Assembly: GCA_026122225.1 (NCBI GenBank)
Contig: JANEZZ010000793.1
Coordinates: 744,001-808,000 of the forward strand
Origin: Heloderma charlesbogerti
Taxonomy: Eukaryota; Chordata; Lepidosauria; Squamata; Helodermatidae
DNA length: 64,000 nucleotides
Direction: 5' to 3'
In this document: positions 11,114 through 21,084 of the stretch, one piece after another
How the letters are laid out: the number at the start of each line of letters is the position of its first letter
How positions within the stretch are numbered: position 1 is the first letter of the stretch
The notes under the pieces: model-generated
The model's database searches: none
What the model was told of the DNA's origin: nothing
The model's input: the letters and a program-made list of their open reading frames with translations, nothing else
Program-made: the position numbers and the translations under genes

Positions 11114-11985
11114 TTGTACACCCAACCTTTAGAAGGCCGTGCACATTGTTTCAGTTGTGAAGCACACAACTAATATTTGACCTTCCTGCCCTCCAGTCGA
11201 TATTCTATGCTTTAAAACTGCTTCAACATTCCTGAGATGTTAGAAGTACAAAACTGTTTGCCAACCCTGATTAAAAAAAACAAGAAACCCTCTTTGAGCA
11301 TGTGCACTTTTGCGTTTTAAACTCACTTAAATCATAGCACCATCATGACCAGAGGAATAAAATGAAGTTTGTTTCTTCACTTGCCACTACCGGAAGGCCC
11401 CGTGAGCTGCAGGGCTGTGGACTTTGGCCCCATGGTCTAGCCACAGCTGTATCACCACACTGGGAAAATGTCACAGGTGCATCATTTTGACACTGAAATT
11501 TCCCCCAGCAAATTCAGAATGTGTAGATGACAGGCGCACATCCTCCAACGTCCATGCAGACCCTGGTTGGGTGTAATGCAGGTGCACCCATGGGCAAACC
11601 ACACGATTGCTGCAGAACACGTGGCAGCCACTTTAAGATGGAAGACCCATGGTATCCAGCTTGGACAGAGGGCCAGTTTAGGAACAGGGAGCCCTGGGTT
11701 CAAATCCCTGCTCACAAAGCTTTCCAAGGTGGCTTGGGGTGTCACTACCTTTCAACTCGGCCTACCTCACAGGATTGTTGCAAGTATAAAATGAGATGTC
11801 ATCTTGAGCTCCTTGGTGGGATACTCATGTGGCAAACATGGAGCCACCACATGATATAAGAAGCATGGAGCTGTTCCCAAGCATGTCATCCCTGTGTGCA
11901 CAGCTCCCCCACCCCACTCCGTAAACCACAGTTCTACTACATGCATCCTGATGTCATTGTGCTCCCCACCAGAAGGTATATTATA
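11114..11985. other. Mostly unassigned intronic sequence with an old SINE remnant
   Basis: About 11,680-11,830 resembles an eroded tRNA-derived SINE body (CTGGGTTCAAATCCCTGCTC ... CCTACCTCACAGGATTGTTG). Nothing else recognised. Confidence 0.35.
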
Positions 11986-11989
11986 TTAC

Positions 11990-12115
11990 ACCAGCCTCCC
12001 CCAACGTGAGGCCCTCTGGATGTTTTGGATACAGCTTCCATCAGCCCCAGCAAACAAGGGCAATGGTCAGGGTGGTGGGAGGTGGAGCTCAAAATGTCTG
12101 GAGTCCCAAAACATC
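11990..12115. mobile_element. Hairpin hAT-like MITE (family M)
   Basis: CAGCCTCCCCCAACGTGAGG opens the left half and AAATGTCTGGAGTCCC lies in the right. The centre is CAGCCCCAGCAAACAAGGGC. Confidence 0.55.
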
Positions 12116-12421
12116 CCCCAGGTATGGGAAGACTGCATTATACACTATAGATGGGAAAGGGGAGAGGGAGAACGTGACAGAGAGCGGCAGGTTGGCTTGG
12201 CAGCCTTGTTTTGGGTTGTAACATGTCATTCCAGATGCAACGAAGCACACAGCTACCCTTGTCAAAAAGCCCGGATTGGCTGCAGCCCCCTGTCAGGGCT
12301 CTGCTCAGTCGCAAACCAGGGTTTGCTGCTGTAGGATGCATGAAACGATTTGGAAATCAGCACCAACACCGCATCTTCCAAACCCACCCAGTGTTCTTGT
12401 TCTTCACATCCTATTGACCTA

Positions 12422-12560
12422 CGAGAACATAAGAAGAGCACTGCTGGGTCAGACCAACAGCCTATCCAATCCAGCATTCCTGTTTCCCACAGCAGCAGCC
12501 AGATGCCTGGATACTTGATGGAGCCACCTTCTGCCTTTCATGTACCTGCCTGGATATTAA
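12422..12560 (-). mobile_element. CR1 LINE 3' tail fragment
   Basis: It begins AGAACATAAGAAGAGCACTG, the complement of the CR1 terminus, and continues through CAGACCAACAGCCTATCC. Strongly 5'-truncated. Confidence 0.7.
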
Positions 12561-12594
12561 GATCACGTGGGGATGACTGCTTGTTGGTGCCACA

Positions 12595-12800
12595 TTTGCA
12601 TGGAGCGCGGCGATACGCACCACCCCGAGAGAGGGCATCCTCCAGACCGGCACCGCAATGGTGGAACTCCCTCCCTCCTCACATACAGTCCGCTGCTGAG
12701 TCTTACAAGCTTTCAGCACCAACTAAAGACCAATTTGGTCACAGATTCTTGATGGCATCTTGATTCTTGATGGCATCCTGTAAATGTACTTATCTGTAAC
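12595..12800 (+). mobile_element. L2-like LINE fragment
   Basis: Remnants ATGGTGGAACTCCCTCCC and CAACTAAAGACCAATTTGGT correspond to the WNSLP...K-T-x-L block of L2. Decayed and short. Confidence 0.5.
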
Positions 12801-12814
12801 CATTTCCAGAGGGT

Positions 12815-12962
12815 AGCTTAGTCTATCGCAGCAAAAACAACCACAAGTCCTGCAGCACCTTAAAGACGAACAAATTTATTCTGGCATAAGCTTTCGTGGA
12901 CTACAGCTCACTTCATCAGATGCAGCCACAGAAGCTTATGGCAGGAGAAATTAGTCTTTCAG
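12815..12962 (+). repeat. Non-autonomous DNA-transposon-like repeat (family T)
   Basis: It contains CAGCACCTTAAAGACGAACA, TTATTCTGGCATAAGCTTTC and CTCACTTCATCAGATGCAG. Other copies are at 30118-30232, 33553-33672 and 41480-41600. Superfamily not established. Confidence 0.6.
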
Positions 12963-13059
12963 GTGTCGCAACAATCTCGGCTCTTTTAACATACCTGTGT
13001 TTCTGTTCTCCCCCATTCTACTGTTTTATCAGTTGATGCTGTACGATTGTATTGTGTCT

Positions 13060-13308
13060 CAGGGCCAGCCCTACCATGAGGCAGAGCAAGGCAGTGACCT
13101 CAGGCAGCAAATATGGGGTGTCCTACAAGGGCAGTTAGTTATTGGCTTTGTTATTATATTTCTACTGATGGGAGAGGTGCTTTATGGGATGCTCTGCCAA
13201 TTTGGCTGGCTTTGGATATCGTACACCTTGACAGCGGGGGTGGTGGTGGTGGTGGTTGCGCCACTTGGTGCTCTGCATCAGGCAGCGAAATGTATCGGGC
13301 CGGCCCTG
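13060..13308. mobile_element. hAT-like MITE just inside ENDOD1 intron 1
   Basis: The ends are inverted: CAGGGCCAGCCCTACCAT on the left and ATCGGGCCGGCCCTG on the right. The 8-mers flanking it share only TTGT, so the target duplication is weak. A (GGT)n tract lies at about 13237-13256. The right end is 277 bases from the exon 1 donor. Confidence 0.6.
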
Positions 13309-13399
13309 TTGTACTGGATCGGTTTCGTACCCATGCTCCGGGGTTATTTTTACAATGGAAAGCGGGTAACAAAGGGCACGTGCTAATGAACGAACCCCC

Positions 13400-14460
13400 C
13401 TTTTAAAGCCAGTGCCCGGCGCACCTCAGGGGCGGCGAGCTCCACACAGCTCTGGGTTTAATGGAGCGCCAGGCAACCCGCTTCATAACCGGCTTGAGAC
13501 GGGCGTTCCTGCCCTCCCCACCCGTTTCGCAGAAGCGCCCCTCCCTCCTTCCTCGGGACCCCTCTCCCCAGCAACAAGGCTCACCTGCGGCTCCACCAGC
13601 CACCTCTCCTCCCCGCTTGGAGCCGCCGCCGCCGCCGCCGCCGCCGCAGCTCCGTCCTCTGCGTAGCGAAACGCCGCGTACAGCGGGGCCCGGTGCTGCG
13701 TGCTGTACAGGGTGGCGAAGCGCGGCTCCTGCTTGAACTTCTGGCAGACCTTCAGCGGCGCGGGCGGGGCGGCGGCCGGCGGCAGCCCCTCGGGGGGCGC
13801 CCGCTCGTAGAAGAAGGCGTCGCAGTCCGCGAAGCTCGCCGCGCCTGCCGAGGCCACCACCTCGCCGCGCGCCGGGCCGGGCCAGGCCAGCGCGGCCACC
13901 AGGCACAGGCGCAAGAGCGAGGGCGCCATGCTCGGCGGCGGGCGATGCCTTCGCGCTCTCCGGGGCCAGGCGACGATGCGCTCCGCGGCCGGGCGCTCCA
14001 CGGAGAAGCGCCGCGCCGCGCCGAGGAGACGGTCCCCCGAGAGAGGCTGCGGGCCGGGCGGGGGCGAAGGCGCGTGTGAGCGGCGCAGCCCTTCGCCGGG
14101 GACTGAAATACGACACCGCCGCCAGCCGGCGCTCGCCCAGCCCTTCCCCGCACGCAGCAGCGCCGTGTGAGCGCGCCGGCACGTGAAGGGCGCGCGGCGC
14201 TCTGCACGCGCTCAGAGTCACGAGGGCCCGCGGGCGGGAAGAGGAAGCGGGGAAGGGGAGGAGAGAGAGAGAGAGAGACCGCGGGGGGAGTTTCTTCTTT
14301 TGCTTTCCCTTTTTTCTTTTCTTTTTTTGCCCTGCGTCATTGGATCGCCGCTGCCAGCCCAGGCTGCCTGTTCTTTCTTTCCTTCTCTGGCCCCTGGCCA
14401 GAGCCGGTGTCAGAAGGGAAGGGCGGGAAGAGGGAACCGCATTGCAGTCGGCATCCCCGC
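13400..14460 (-). promoter_or_regulatory. CpG island / promoter region of ENDOD1
   Basis: Dense CpG and G+C around exon 1 contrast sharply with the AT-rich flanks. This is the usual signature of a vertebrate TATA-less promoter. Transcription should start somewhere between about 13,950 and 14,200 and run leftward. The long overlapping frames read here on both strands (for example 13403-14221 minus and 14167-14922 plus) are products of GC richness and look like shadows. A (GA)n tract lies at about 14,262-14,278 and a pyrimidine-rich run at about 14,290-14,330. Confidence 0.7.
13585..13929 (-). CDS. ENDOD1: ENDOD1 exon 1, endonuclease domain-containing 1 protein (partial)
   Basis: This exon encodes the first 115 residues. 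Residues 1-22 form a signal peptide (basic Arg7, hydrophobic core LVAALAW, small-residue end PARG). The family-typical segments FADCDAFFYE (33-42), VCQKF (61-65) and RFATLYST (70-77) follow, then a 10-alanine tract (94-103). The exon ends at Q115 on a CAG|GTGAGC donor at phase 0. An in-frame ATG lies 24 codons upstream (14001), but the start at 13929 is preferred because it puts the signal peptide at the N-terminus. ENDOD1 belongs to the DNA/RNA non-specific endonuclease-like family; the catalytic region should lie in exon 2, which is not in this window. No long minus-strand ENDOD1-like frame is seen at 1-13400, so intron 1 must exceed 13.5 kb if the gene is intact. The poly-Ala length and high GC are unusual. 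The identification rests on recognising the conserved N-terminal motifs and on synteny with CWC15. Confidence 0.88.
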
Positions 14461-14464
14461 CAGG

Positions 14465-14660
14465 CAGTGCTGGCTGGTGGCCCCGATGTCCGTGGGGCGG
14501 GGAATCCGCCCTGGGTTCCAGCTAGAACTCTAAGGGAGCTCTCCAAGGCCCATTTTGGAGCATTGAGTCCAGCGCCTTGGAGAGCTTCTTCGGAGTTCTG
14601 CCTGAAACCCAGAGCGGATGCACAGCATCGCGGACATCGGAGCCACCAGCCTTCGCGGGT
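14465..14660. mobile_element. hAT-like foldback MITE (family K) upstream of ENDOD1
   Basis: Inverted halves AATCCGCCCTGGGTTCCAGC and GAAACCCAGAGCGGATGCAC, and CAGTGCTGGCTGGTGG against ATCGGAGCCACCAGCC. It lies about 0.55 kb upstream of the ENDOD1 start, at the edge of the CpG island, and has retained many CpG sites. Confidence 0.65.
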
Positions 14661-15074
14661 GGGTGGGCAAGAGGTCTCCTCCCCGGAGAGCCTGGCAGTA
14701 ACCCACCGGCCGCGAGGGAAGACGACGCTGCAGCAAATGTCTGGCCGAGCCCCGCTGCGGCAGCTTCCGCCTCGCAAGGCCCTTCCCTGGCCAGGCCGGC
14801 GGGTCACAAAGGGGATGCTTCTTCCGGGGTCGCTGGGGTTTTATATTTCACAGGAGGCGAAATCCGCCCACAGTCCGAGCCGCGATGAGCTGCAAACGCG
14901 GAGTGATTTCTGTGTCCGCTGAAAGGGCTGCTGCTGCGGAAGGGAAAGAGACCCCCGGCCCCGAGGAAATGAAATCCGAGGGGAAAGGTGGGATGTGGTC
15001 TCGCAGCATAACAGAAAGGAAGAACAGATTGCACGAGCAGGTGAGGGAGGTGTTCTCAAGACCTTTGACTGGAG

Positions 15075-15202
15075 TGGCCTTCCCCAGCCTGGTGCCCTCC
15101 AGAGGCAGCAAACTACAACTCCCACCATCCCCAGCTGGGGATGGTGAGAGTTGTAGTCTGACGCTTCTAGAGAGCACCAGGTTGGGGAAGGCTGGACTAG
15201 CG
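15075..15202. mobile_element. Hairpin hAT-like MITE (family M)
   Basis: GGCCTTCCCCAGCCTGGTGC faces GCACCAGGTTGGGGAAGGCT, with central ATCCCCAGCTGGGGAT. Flanking 8-mers GACTGGAG and GACTAGCG agree at 6 of 8 positions. Confidence 0.65.
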
Positions 15203-15397
15203 AATAAATGGTGAAGGCACACGCTGTTCTGTTCTCAGGCCTGGTTCACACAATACATGCACCTCACTTGATCCCTGTATACTTGATGTCTGGCAGCTGA
15301 AGGTGTGAATCAATCCCATTGAACAAATAGCTCTTGAGCTGATAACGAAAGTTCTTTATGTGACGGCTCATTCACACATGCAAGAAGACATTGCCTG

Positions 15398-16052
15398 ACC
15401 CTAGCTCAGTGGTACAGCACCTGCTTTGCATGCAGAAAGTTCCTGGTTTGATCACTGGCATCTCCGTAAGAACATATGAAGAGCTATGCTGGATCAGACC
15501 AAGGGTCCATCTTGTCCAGCATTCTGTTTTCACAGTGGTCAACCAGCTGTCCATGGGAGACCCACATGCAGGACATGAGTGCAACAGCATCCTCCCACCC
15601 GTGTTCCCCAGCAACTGGTGTACATAGATATAATGCCTCTGATATATAGTCATCAAGATTAGTAGCCATTGATAGCTTTATCCTCCATGAATTTGTCCAC
15701 CTCCCTTTTAAAGCCACCCAAATTGGTGGCCATCACTACATCCTATGGTAGCAAATTCCATAGTTTAACTTTGAGTGAAGAAGCCCTTCCTTTTATCTGT
15801 CCTGAATCTCACACCAATCAGCTTCATGGGATGACCCCATTGTGTTCTAGTATTATGAGAGAGGGAGAAAAATGTCTCCCCATCCACTTTCTCCACACCA
15901 TGCATAATGTTGTACATCTCTATCATGGTAGGGCTAGGAAAGAGTGCTGCCTGAAACCCTGGAGACTTGCTGCCAATCAGTATCGACAATATTGGGCCAG
16001 ATGGACCAATGGGCTGATTCAGCGTAAGGCAGCTTCATACGTTCCTAAGCAA
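15398..16052 (+). mobile_element. tRNA-derived SINE (family S2) interrupted by a CR1 fragment
   Basis: The SINE head CCTAGCTCAGTGGTACAGCA...TTGCATGCAG (A box, then B-box-like GGTTTGATCACTGG) stops at about 15469. A minus-strand CR1 tail follows (about 15470-15940: AAGAACATATGAAGAGCTAT through TCTCTATCATG). The SINE body then resumes: GAGTGCTGCCTGAAACCCTG...GGGCCAGATGGACCAATGGG, ending GTAAGGCAGCTTCATACGTT. The CR1 part encodes nothing intact. Confidence 0.75.
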
Positions 16053-16184
16053 TGGGTAGGCCTGTGTGAGCCAGCCGTCAGGACCAATAAGGTCTTACAG
16101 GGCGGCCAACAGTCCGTTATATTTGACTGGGCTGACCAGTAAAAAACCAATGGCTAGGCTGTGATCCTGTACACCAGGAGTGGA

Positions 16185-16305
16185 CAGAAGGTAGGTCTCC
16201 AGCTGCTTTGGACCTCAACTCCCAGAAGCCCCTGCCCGTATGGCCAATGATCAGGCATGCTGGGAGCTGAAGTCCAAAACATCTGGAGGTCTACTTTCTG
16301 CCCTC
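16185..16305. mobile_element. Hairpin hAT-like MITE (family M)
   Basis: GTAGGTCTCCAGCTGCTTTG faces AAAACATCTGGAGGTCTAC, around CCAGAAGCCCCTGCCCGTAT. Confidence 0.65.
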
Positions 16306-16879
16306 CCCTGCCATATGCCAGGGATGCACAACCTTTTTGTCCCTGAAAGCCACACGTGTTGCTGCCTCATGGGCTGGGCACTGCACTTGCGCACACAGAC
16401 ACATGTACACACATGCGCATCCCAGAGATTCTGATACAGATCACTCTTTCCTCACTACTAGCAGCAATGGGGGGAAAGCGCTCCATCAGGATCGCTGGGA
16501 GAGGAGGTAGAGAGAAGTCTAGCCCCAATGGGGGGGGCAGGAAATGTGGCCCCTAGGCAGTGAGTTGTGGACCAGTGCTGTACACTCATCCTGTGAATGA
16601 AGGAGCCCCATTGAAAACAATGAGATTTACTTTGAGTAGACCTGTACAGGTTTGCGTCATTAGTCGATCAATCTTTTGTCTTTTGATTCATTATTACATT
16701 TAAATTCATTCGCCTGGTAACTCATTTGCATCTCAAGCATGGTGTGCCTTTGTGACATTCAAGGCATTCTGAGATAATATATAGCTTAATGAACTAAAGC
16801 TACAACATGTAGAAGGAAAGGCCGGGTTTCAATTTTCTCTCTCTCTTTAATTCACTGTTATAGCAACTGGGGTGGATGT

Positions 16880-17134
16880 TCCAGCCTTCCCCAACCTGGT
16901 GCCCTCCAGATGTGTTGGACTGCAACTCCCAATGGCCATGCTGGCTGGGAATGATGGGAGTTGCAGTCCAACACATCTGGGGGGCACCAAGTTGGGGAAG
17001 TCTGATAGTTCAGTAATGAAGCACATACGTTACCTGCAGAAGGCGCCAGGTTCAACCCCTGGCAACTCCAGCATTTTTTTTATACCGGAGTTCCTGGAGA
17101 ATGGCTGCCAGTCAGAGAAGATAATACTGAACTA
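16880..17134 (+). mobile_element. Hairpin MITE (family M) followed by an S2 SINE remnant
   Basis: The MITE at about 16883-17005 pairs CCCTCCAGATGTGTTGGACT with AGTCCAACACATCTGGGGGG. Directly after it, 17006-17134 is a 3'-incomplete S2 SINE (AGTTCAGTAATGAAGCACAT, CCAGGTTCAACCCCTGGCAA, TACTGAACTAGATGGACAA). Confidence 0.65.
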
Positions 17135-17478
17135 GATGGACAAATTTATTGCATTTATTTATTTATTGCATTTATTTTGTTGTTGTTCAGTCATTCAGTC
17201 GTGTCCGACTCTTCGTGACCCCATGGACCATAGCACGCCAGGCCTTCCTGTCCTGCGCCTTTTTTCCTCTTGCAAGGAACCCAAGGCGGCTTACATTATC
17301 ATCCTCCTCTCCATTTTATCCTCACAACAACAACCCTGTGAGGTGGGTTGGGCTGAGACTCTGTGACTGGCCCAAAGTCACCCAGTGAGCTTCCATGGCC
17401 AAGTGGGGACTAGAACCCAGATCTCCCAGCTCCTAGTCCAACACTCTTGCCACTACACCACACTGGCTCAAATGTCCC
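17135..17478 (-). mobile_element. tRNA-derived SINE (family S1) carrying a tiny BovB 3' insertion
   Basis: A minus-strand S1 SINE: tail repeats TTTATTTATTTATTGCATTT at the left, body CCCAAGGCGGCTTACATTAT, and head GGGGACTAGAACCCAGATCT through CACTACACCACACTGGCTC. About 82 bases of BovB 3' end (about 17177-17258: TTGTTGTTGTTCAGTC...CTTCCTGTCCTGCG) sit between the tail and body, replacing the ACCCCGCC expected from copy 50778-50985. Confidence 0.75.
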
Positions 17479-18005
17479 TTCCTAGACACACCTGGTCCTG
17501 GGCAGTTCCTAACACATGGAAAACCAAGTATTTATGAGGGGCCTAATATTGCTGAGTGTCAAAAATAAGGACAAATACGAACGCACTTATTGCATGCACC
17601 TCGCAGACACGTCTGCTGCTGTTGTTTGATTATTTGTTTTGTACATGGGCATATACATACTTTATATGATGTTTTGATATGATGTATTTATGTTTTTTGA
17701 TGCAATGGAATGTAAATGTGATAAATAAATAGAATGATTTGTAATTTCAATTTGTATATTGTATTTTACTTCCTATGGAAGCCACCTTCCAGCTGTTTGC
17801 CCTAAAATGAAGCCTATAAATACCTTAAATTAAAAAATTGCAACAATTGTTTTCGCTATATTTTTGTATGTAAGTGTATGTAAGTTCTCTTTATGTAAGT
17901 TCCTCTTTTGTATGTAAGTTCCCCTTTTGACTTGGACCCCCTGACTGGGGCATGCTGGGAGTTGTTGGGCTTTTCTCTGTCTAAACATGCATAGGATTGT
18001 GCCTT
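17479..18005. other. Unassigned AT-rich sequence ending in an H1 MITE arm
   Basis: Unassigned to about 17,935 apart from short (TGTATGTAAGTTCCTCTTT)-type direct repeats near 17870-17930. At 17,945-18,005, GGGGCATGCTGGGAGTTGTT...CTAAACATGCATAGGATTGT is a single right arm of family H1. Confidence 0.45.
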
Positions 18006-18059
18006 ACGAACCCCACCTTCCTTCTTTTACCTTCCCCTTTACAATAACATGGGGTTGAT

Positions 18060-18745
18060 AGAATCATAGAATAGTAGGGTTGGAAGGGGCCTACAAGGCC
18101 ATCGAGTCCAACCCCCTGCTCAATGCAGGAATCCAAGTCACAGCATCCCTGACAGATGGCTGTCCAGCCTCGTCTTGAATGCCTCCAGTGTGGGAGAGCC
18201 CACCACCTCCCTAGGGAATTGGTTCCATTGTGATATTGCCCTAACAGTCAGGAAGTTTTCCCTGATGTTCAGCCAGAATCTGGCTTCCTGTAACTTGAGC
18301 CCATTATTCCGTGTCCTGCACTTTGGGATGATCGAGAAGAGATCCTGGCCTTCCTCTCTGTGACAACCTTTCAAGTACTTGAAGAGAGCTATCATTTCTC
18401 CCCTCAGTCTTCTCTTCTCAAGGCTAAACATGCCCAGTTCTTTCAGTCTCTCTTCATAGGGCTTTGCTTCCAGTCCCCTGATCATCTTTGTTGCCCTCCT
18501 CTGAACCCTCTTCAGCTTGTGTGCATCCTTCTTAAAGTGTGGTGCCCAGAACTGGAGACAGTACTCCAGATGAGGCCTAACCAGTGCTGAGTAGAGGGGA
18601 ACTAGTACTTCCTGGGATTTGGAAGCTATGCTTCTATTAATGCAGCCCAAAATAGTATTTGCCTTTTTTGCATCCACATCACATTGTTGGCTCATATTCA
18701 GCTTGTGATCTACAACAATTCCAAGATCCTTCTCGAGGTTTGGGC
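18060..18745 (-). mobile_element. CR1 LINE 3' end with long reverse-transcriptase C-terminus
   Basis: The minus-strand open stretch 18138-18695 encodes 185 codons of CR1 RT C-terminus (motifs [46 protein letters not shown]). It runs into a short tail ending AATCATAGAATAGTAGGGTT in the plus sense. It belongs to a different CR1 subfamily from the AGAACATAAGAAGAG-ended copies. 5'-truncated; endonuclease and YADD motif absent. Confidence 0.88.
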
Positions 18746-19157
18746 TGTAGGCATGGGTTGATTGACACTCTGGACACAGGATTTAACCACAACAGTTTAC
18801 TAGTAAATTAAAGCAAGCAATCACAGCTATAGGTATTTACACAAAAGAGCTGAGTGATACAAAAAGCATTAAAAGAAAGTAAACATTGCAAAATGCAAGT
18901 TCCTTTACCCTAGCTGAAATTAGACTTTTCCAAGCTGCTTCTTCCTGCTCCCTCTTCCTGCTCTGGTTTCTACGACTCTGCTCTTACTGGCTCTCTTGCT
19001 CTCTATATACCCTCCTCCCTCAAAACTGAAAGTACTGTTTCAAACCTGAAGAAATGAACTGGGGAAATGAAACTGCTCCTCTCAGAGATACTCCCTCCCA
19101 ACAAAAGCCCCTAGGCCTGACCATTTTTCTTGCCTTCGTAGGCCTCAGTCCTTTACA
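18746..19157 (-). other. Possible solo LTR or unassigned sequence
   Basis: The segment begins TGTAGG and ends CCTTTACA (imperfect inverted TG...CA ends). A TATATAG-like sequence occurs on the minus strand near 19,005. No target-site duplication is visible (TGGGC versus GTAAG), so the LTR call is weak. Confidence 0.25.
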
Positions 19158-19720
19158 GTAAGCTATCTAAGGTTTGTTTGTTTTTTATCTGAAGAGTTTA
19201 GTATAAATATATTAAGAAATAAACAAAACAAGTATTCATCATCAGACTGTCCGGATGCTAAGGTATATGCTGCAACTGTTCCTAATTACCAAGATTATTC
19301 CTTTTTCCCCTTGAACCTGTCCCTGATCAATCAGGGATGCAAGTGGCGTAGGAAGGGACTCAGATGGCTCCTACAAGCCCTGAGTGGTGTGGGCAAATCC
19401 CCATATTATGTCCGATCTCTGATCAAAGATAACATAGGGATTCCCCTTTGCATGGCTTGCCCTCTGATGGAGGGTGAACGGTGCAACGGGGAATCCCTTT
19501 GTTAGCTCTGATCAGAGAAAATGAGGATTCTGCTTTCCTCCAGGGGGAGTGGCTTGGAGGGTGCCGCAGGCCAGATAGGGCCCCAGCACGTGCCCATTAG
19601 GCCTGTGGGCCAGAAGTTGCCCTCCCCTGCTCTAGAAGCGAAATCTCTGAATGGAGAAGGATGGAGGCATCTAATCTCTAGCACGCAGCCATGTCAATGT
19701 GTGTGCATGAACGCTAAGAG
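19158..19720. other. Unassigned sequence
   Basis: No gene or repeat recognised. Confidence 0.35.
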
Positions 19721-19724
19721 CATC

Positions 19725-20140
19725 AACGCCAGCCTAAAATCCTGCATTTAAAACGGGGCTTTCTGCTTCCATTTTAAATGCAGGATCACAATGAGTCTGT
19801 TTTTCACCTGCTTCCTTTCCCCTCTCCCCTTTCCCTCTCCTTCTCCCTGTATCTGAGTCTTCCATGTGTTTCATTGGTCCGGCTCCTCGTCTTGCAGCTT
19901 TTCCTCTTTCCACTGAGTGAACTCAAGTGGAACACAACTGGGGTAAATTGATAGCTCATTATCTGAGCTTCCGTCGTGCATTAAAAACGTGGTTGTTCAG
20001 GCAGGCATTTGGGGTGGGTTAGGGTATTTAAAAAAAAAAAAAATTATGGTAGAATTTTATTGTTTTAAATTGTTTTATGGGGGTTGTACATCGCCCAGAG
20101 TGGCTGGGTGACCAGCCAGATGGGCGATTAATAAAGTTAA

Positions 20141-20179
<39 letters not shown>

Positions 20180-20330
20180 ATCTGCAATCTATTTAAAAAC
20201 AGAATACAGGTCATTCAGTGCAGGAGACGCCCTGGAGGTTCATGATGTCATCTAAAGGGCCGGCAAACTTCCGTGAGTGAGCAATCTCAATAGCAGGATA
20301 AGAGCTCCATGTGACGGAGCCCTAAGAGAT
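19725..20330 (+). repeat. Unnamed dispersed repeat (family D) split by an L2 tail
   Basis: It starts CAGCCTAAAATCCTGCATTT, has the hairpin ATCCTGCATTTAAAA / TTTTAAATGCAGGAT, and continues through CATTGGTCCGGCTCCTCGTC. The L2 3' end at about 19964-20180 (CTTCCGTCGTGCATTAAAAA...CAGCCAGATGGGCGATTAAT and (AAAT)n) interrupts it. It resumes with GGTCATTCAGTGCAGGAGAC. The copy at 32215-32590 lacks the L2 insertion. Confidence 0.7.
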
Positions 20331-20751
20331 CAGACAACGTCCATCCTGTCATTTGACACATGCTGGCACGGCTCATTTGGAACTGTTGATTTTAGGACCA
20401 TTACAAGCGGGACCTGCAACAAAATGCCACCAGGCGAAGTGGTCTTACGCAGGGTTCCAGCCAGCCATGCCCACTTTCAGAAGACTCCCGCCCCGCCCCG
20501 CCCCGCCTCGCCCCCCACACACATGCCCTGGTATTCCATTCCCCTCCAAACTTGCTGATCACTCCTGCTTTTGAGTGGATGGAGTCACTTTGGCTGCATA
20601 AGGATCAGCGCTCAGAGAATGAGTTCTCTATTACTTTATAATGTTAAGCTAAAGAAGAAGTGCTTTCTTGGCTTTTAAAACAGAGCAGGTCAAGCTGGTG
20701 CTGAGTAAAGGAATGCACCACACAGCGAGTGGGGGTATAGTCTTCTGCAAT
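20331..20751. other. Unassigned sequence with a CCCCG-rich tract
   Basis: No gene recognised. A (CCCCG)n-like tract lies at about 20,490-20,512. Confidence 0.35.
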
Positions 20752-20759
20752 GCTTAAGG

Positions 20760-20895
20760 CAGCCTCCCCCAACCTGGTGCCCTCCAGATGTTTTGGACTA
20801 CAGCTCCCAGGACCCCTGGCCATTGGCCATGCTGGCTGGGGCTGATGGGAGTTGAAGTTCAAAACATCTGGAGGGCACCAGGTTGGGGAAGGCTG
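20760..20895. mobile_element. Hairpin hAT-type MITE (family M) with perfect 8-bp target duplication
   Basis: The 136-base element starts CAGCCTCCCCCAACCTGGTG and ends CACCAGGTTGGGGAAGGCTG, with central GGCCATTGGCC. GCTTAAGG flanks it on both sides (20752-20759 and 20896-20903), a perfect 8-bp duplication. This copy is the clearest evidence that the whole family is moved by hAT-type transposase. Confidence 0.85.
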
Positions 20896-21084
20896 GCTTA
20901 AGGGAACGGGGAAGGTTGAGCAGTGATCTTTAGATGAGACTGGGGGCATCATAAACTTGCCTGTTTTCATCTGTGAAATATTGGAGTTTATGCTTTGGTA
21001 AGACTGACACCAAAACCCCACTTCCTCACATAACGAGAAGTCTATGTGACAGCCACATCATACAAACAACAAATTGGAATGAAC

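Noticed and set aside
12350..12763. 137-codon plus-strand frame
   Set aside because: It overlaps an inverted CR1 tail and an L2 fragment in the wrong register; no domain is present.
13403..14221. 272-codon minus-strand frame overlapping ENDOD1 exon 1
   Set aside because: It is the shadow of the real ENDOD1 frame in another phase. The real one has a signal peptide, family motifs and a good splice donor.
14167..14922. 251-codon plus-strand frame upstream of ENDOD1
   Set aside because: It runs across the CpG island and a family K MITE, has no domain or conserved motif, and looks like a GC-driven chance frame.
15398..15470. Possible tRNA gene (A and B boxes)
   Set aside because: The head is attached to a SINE body with other copies at 17006, 42162 and 61545, and the B box is mutated. 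No cloverleaf with a proper acceptor stem was seen.
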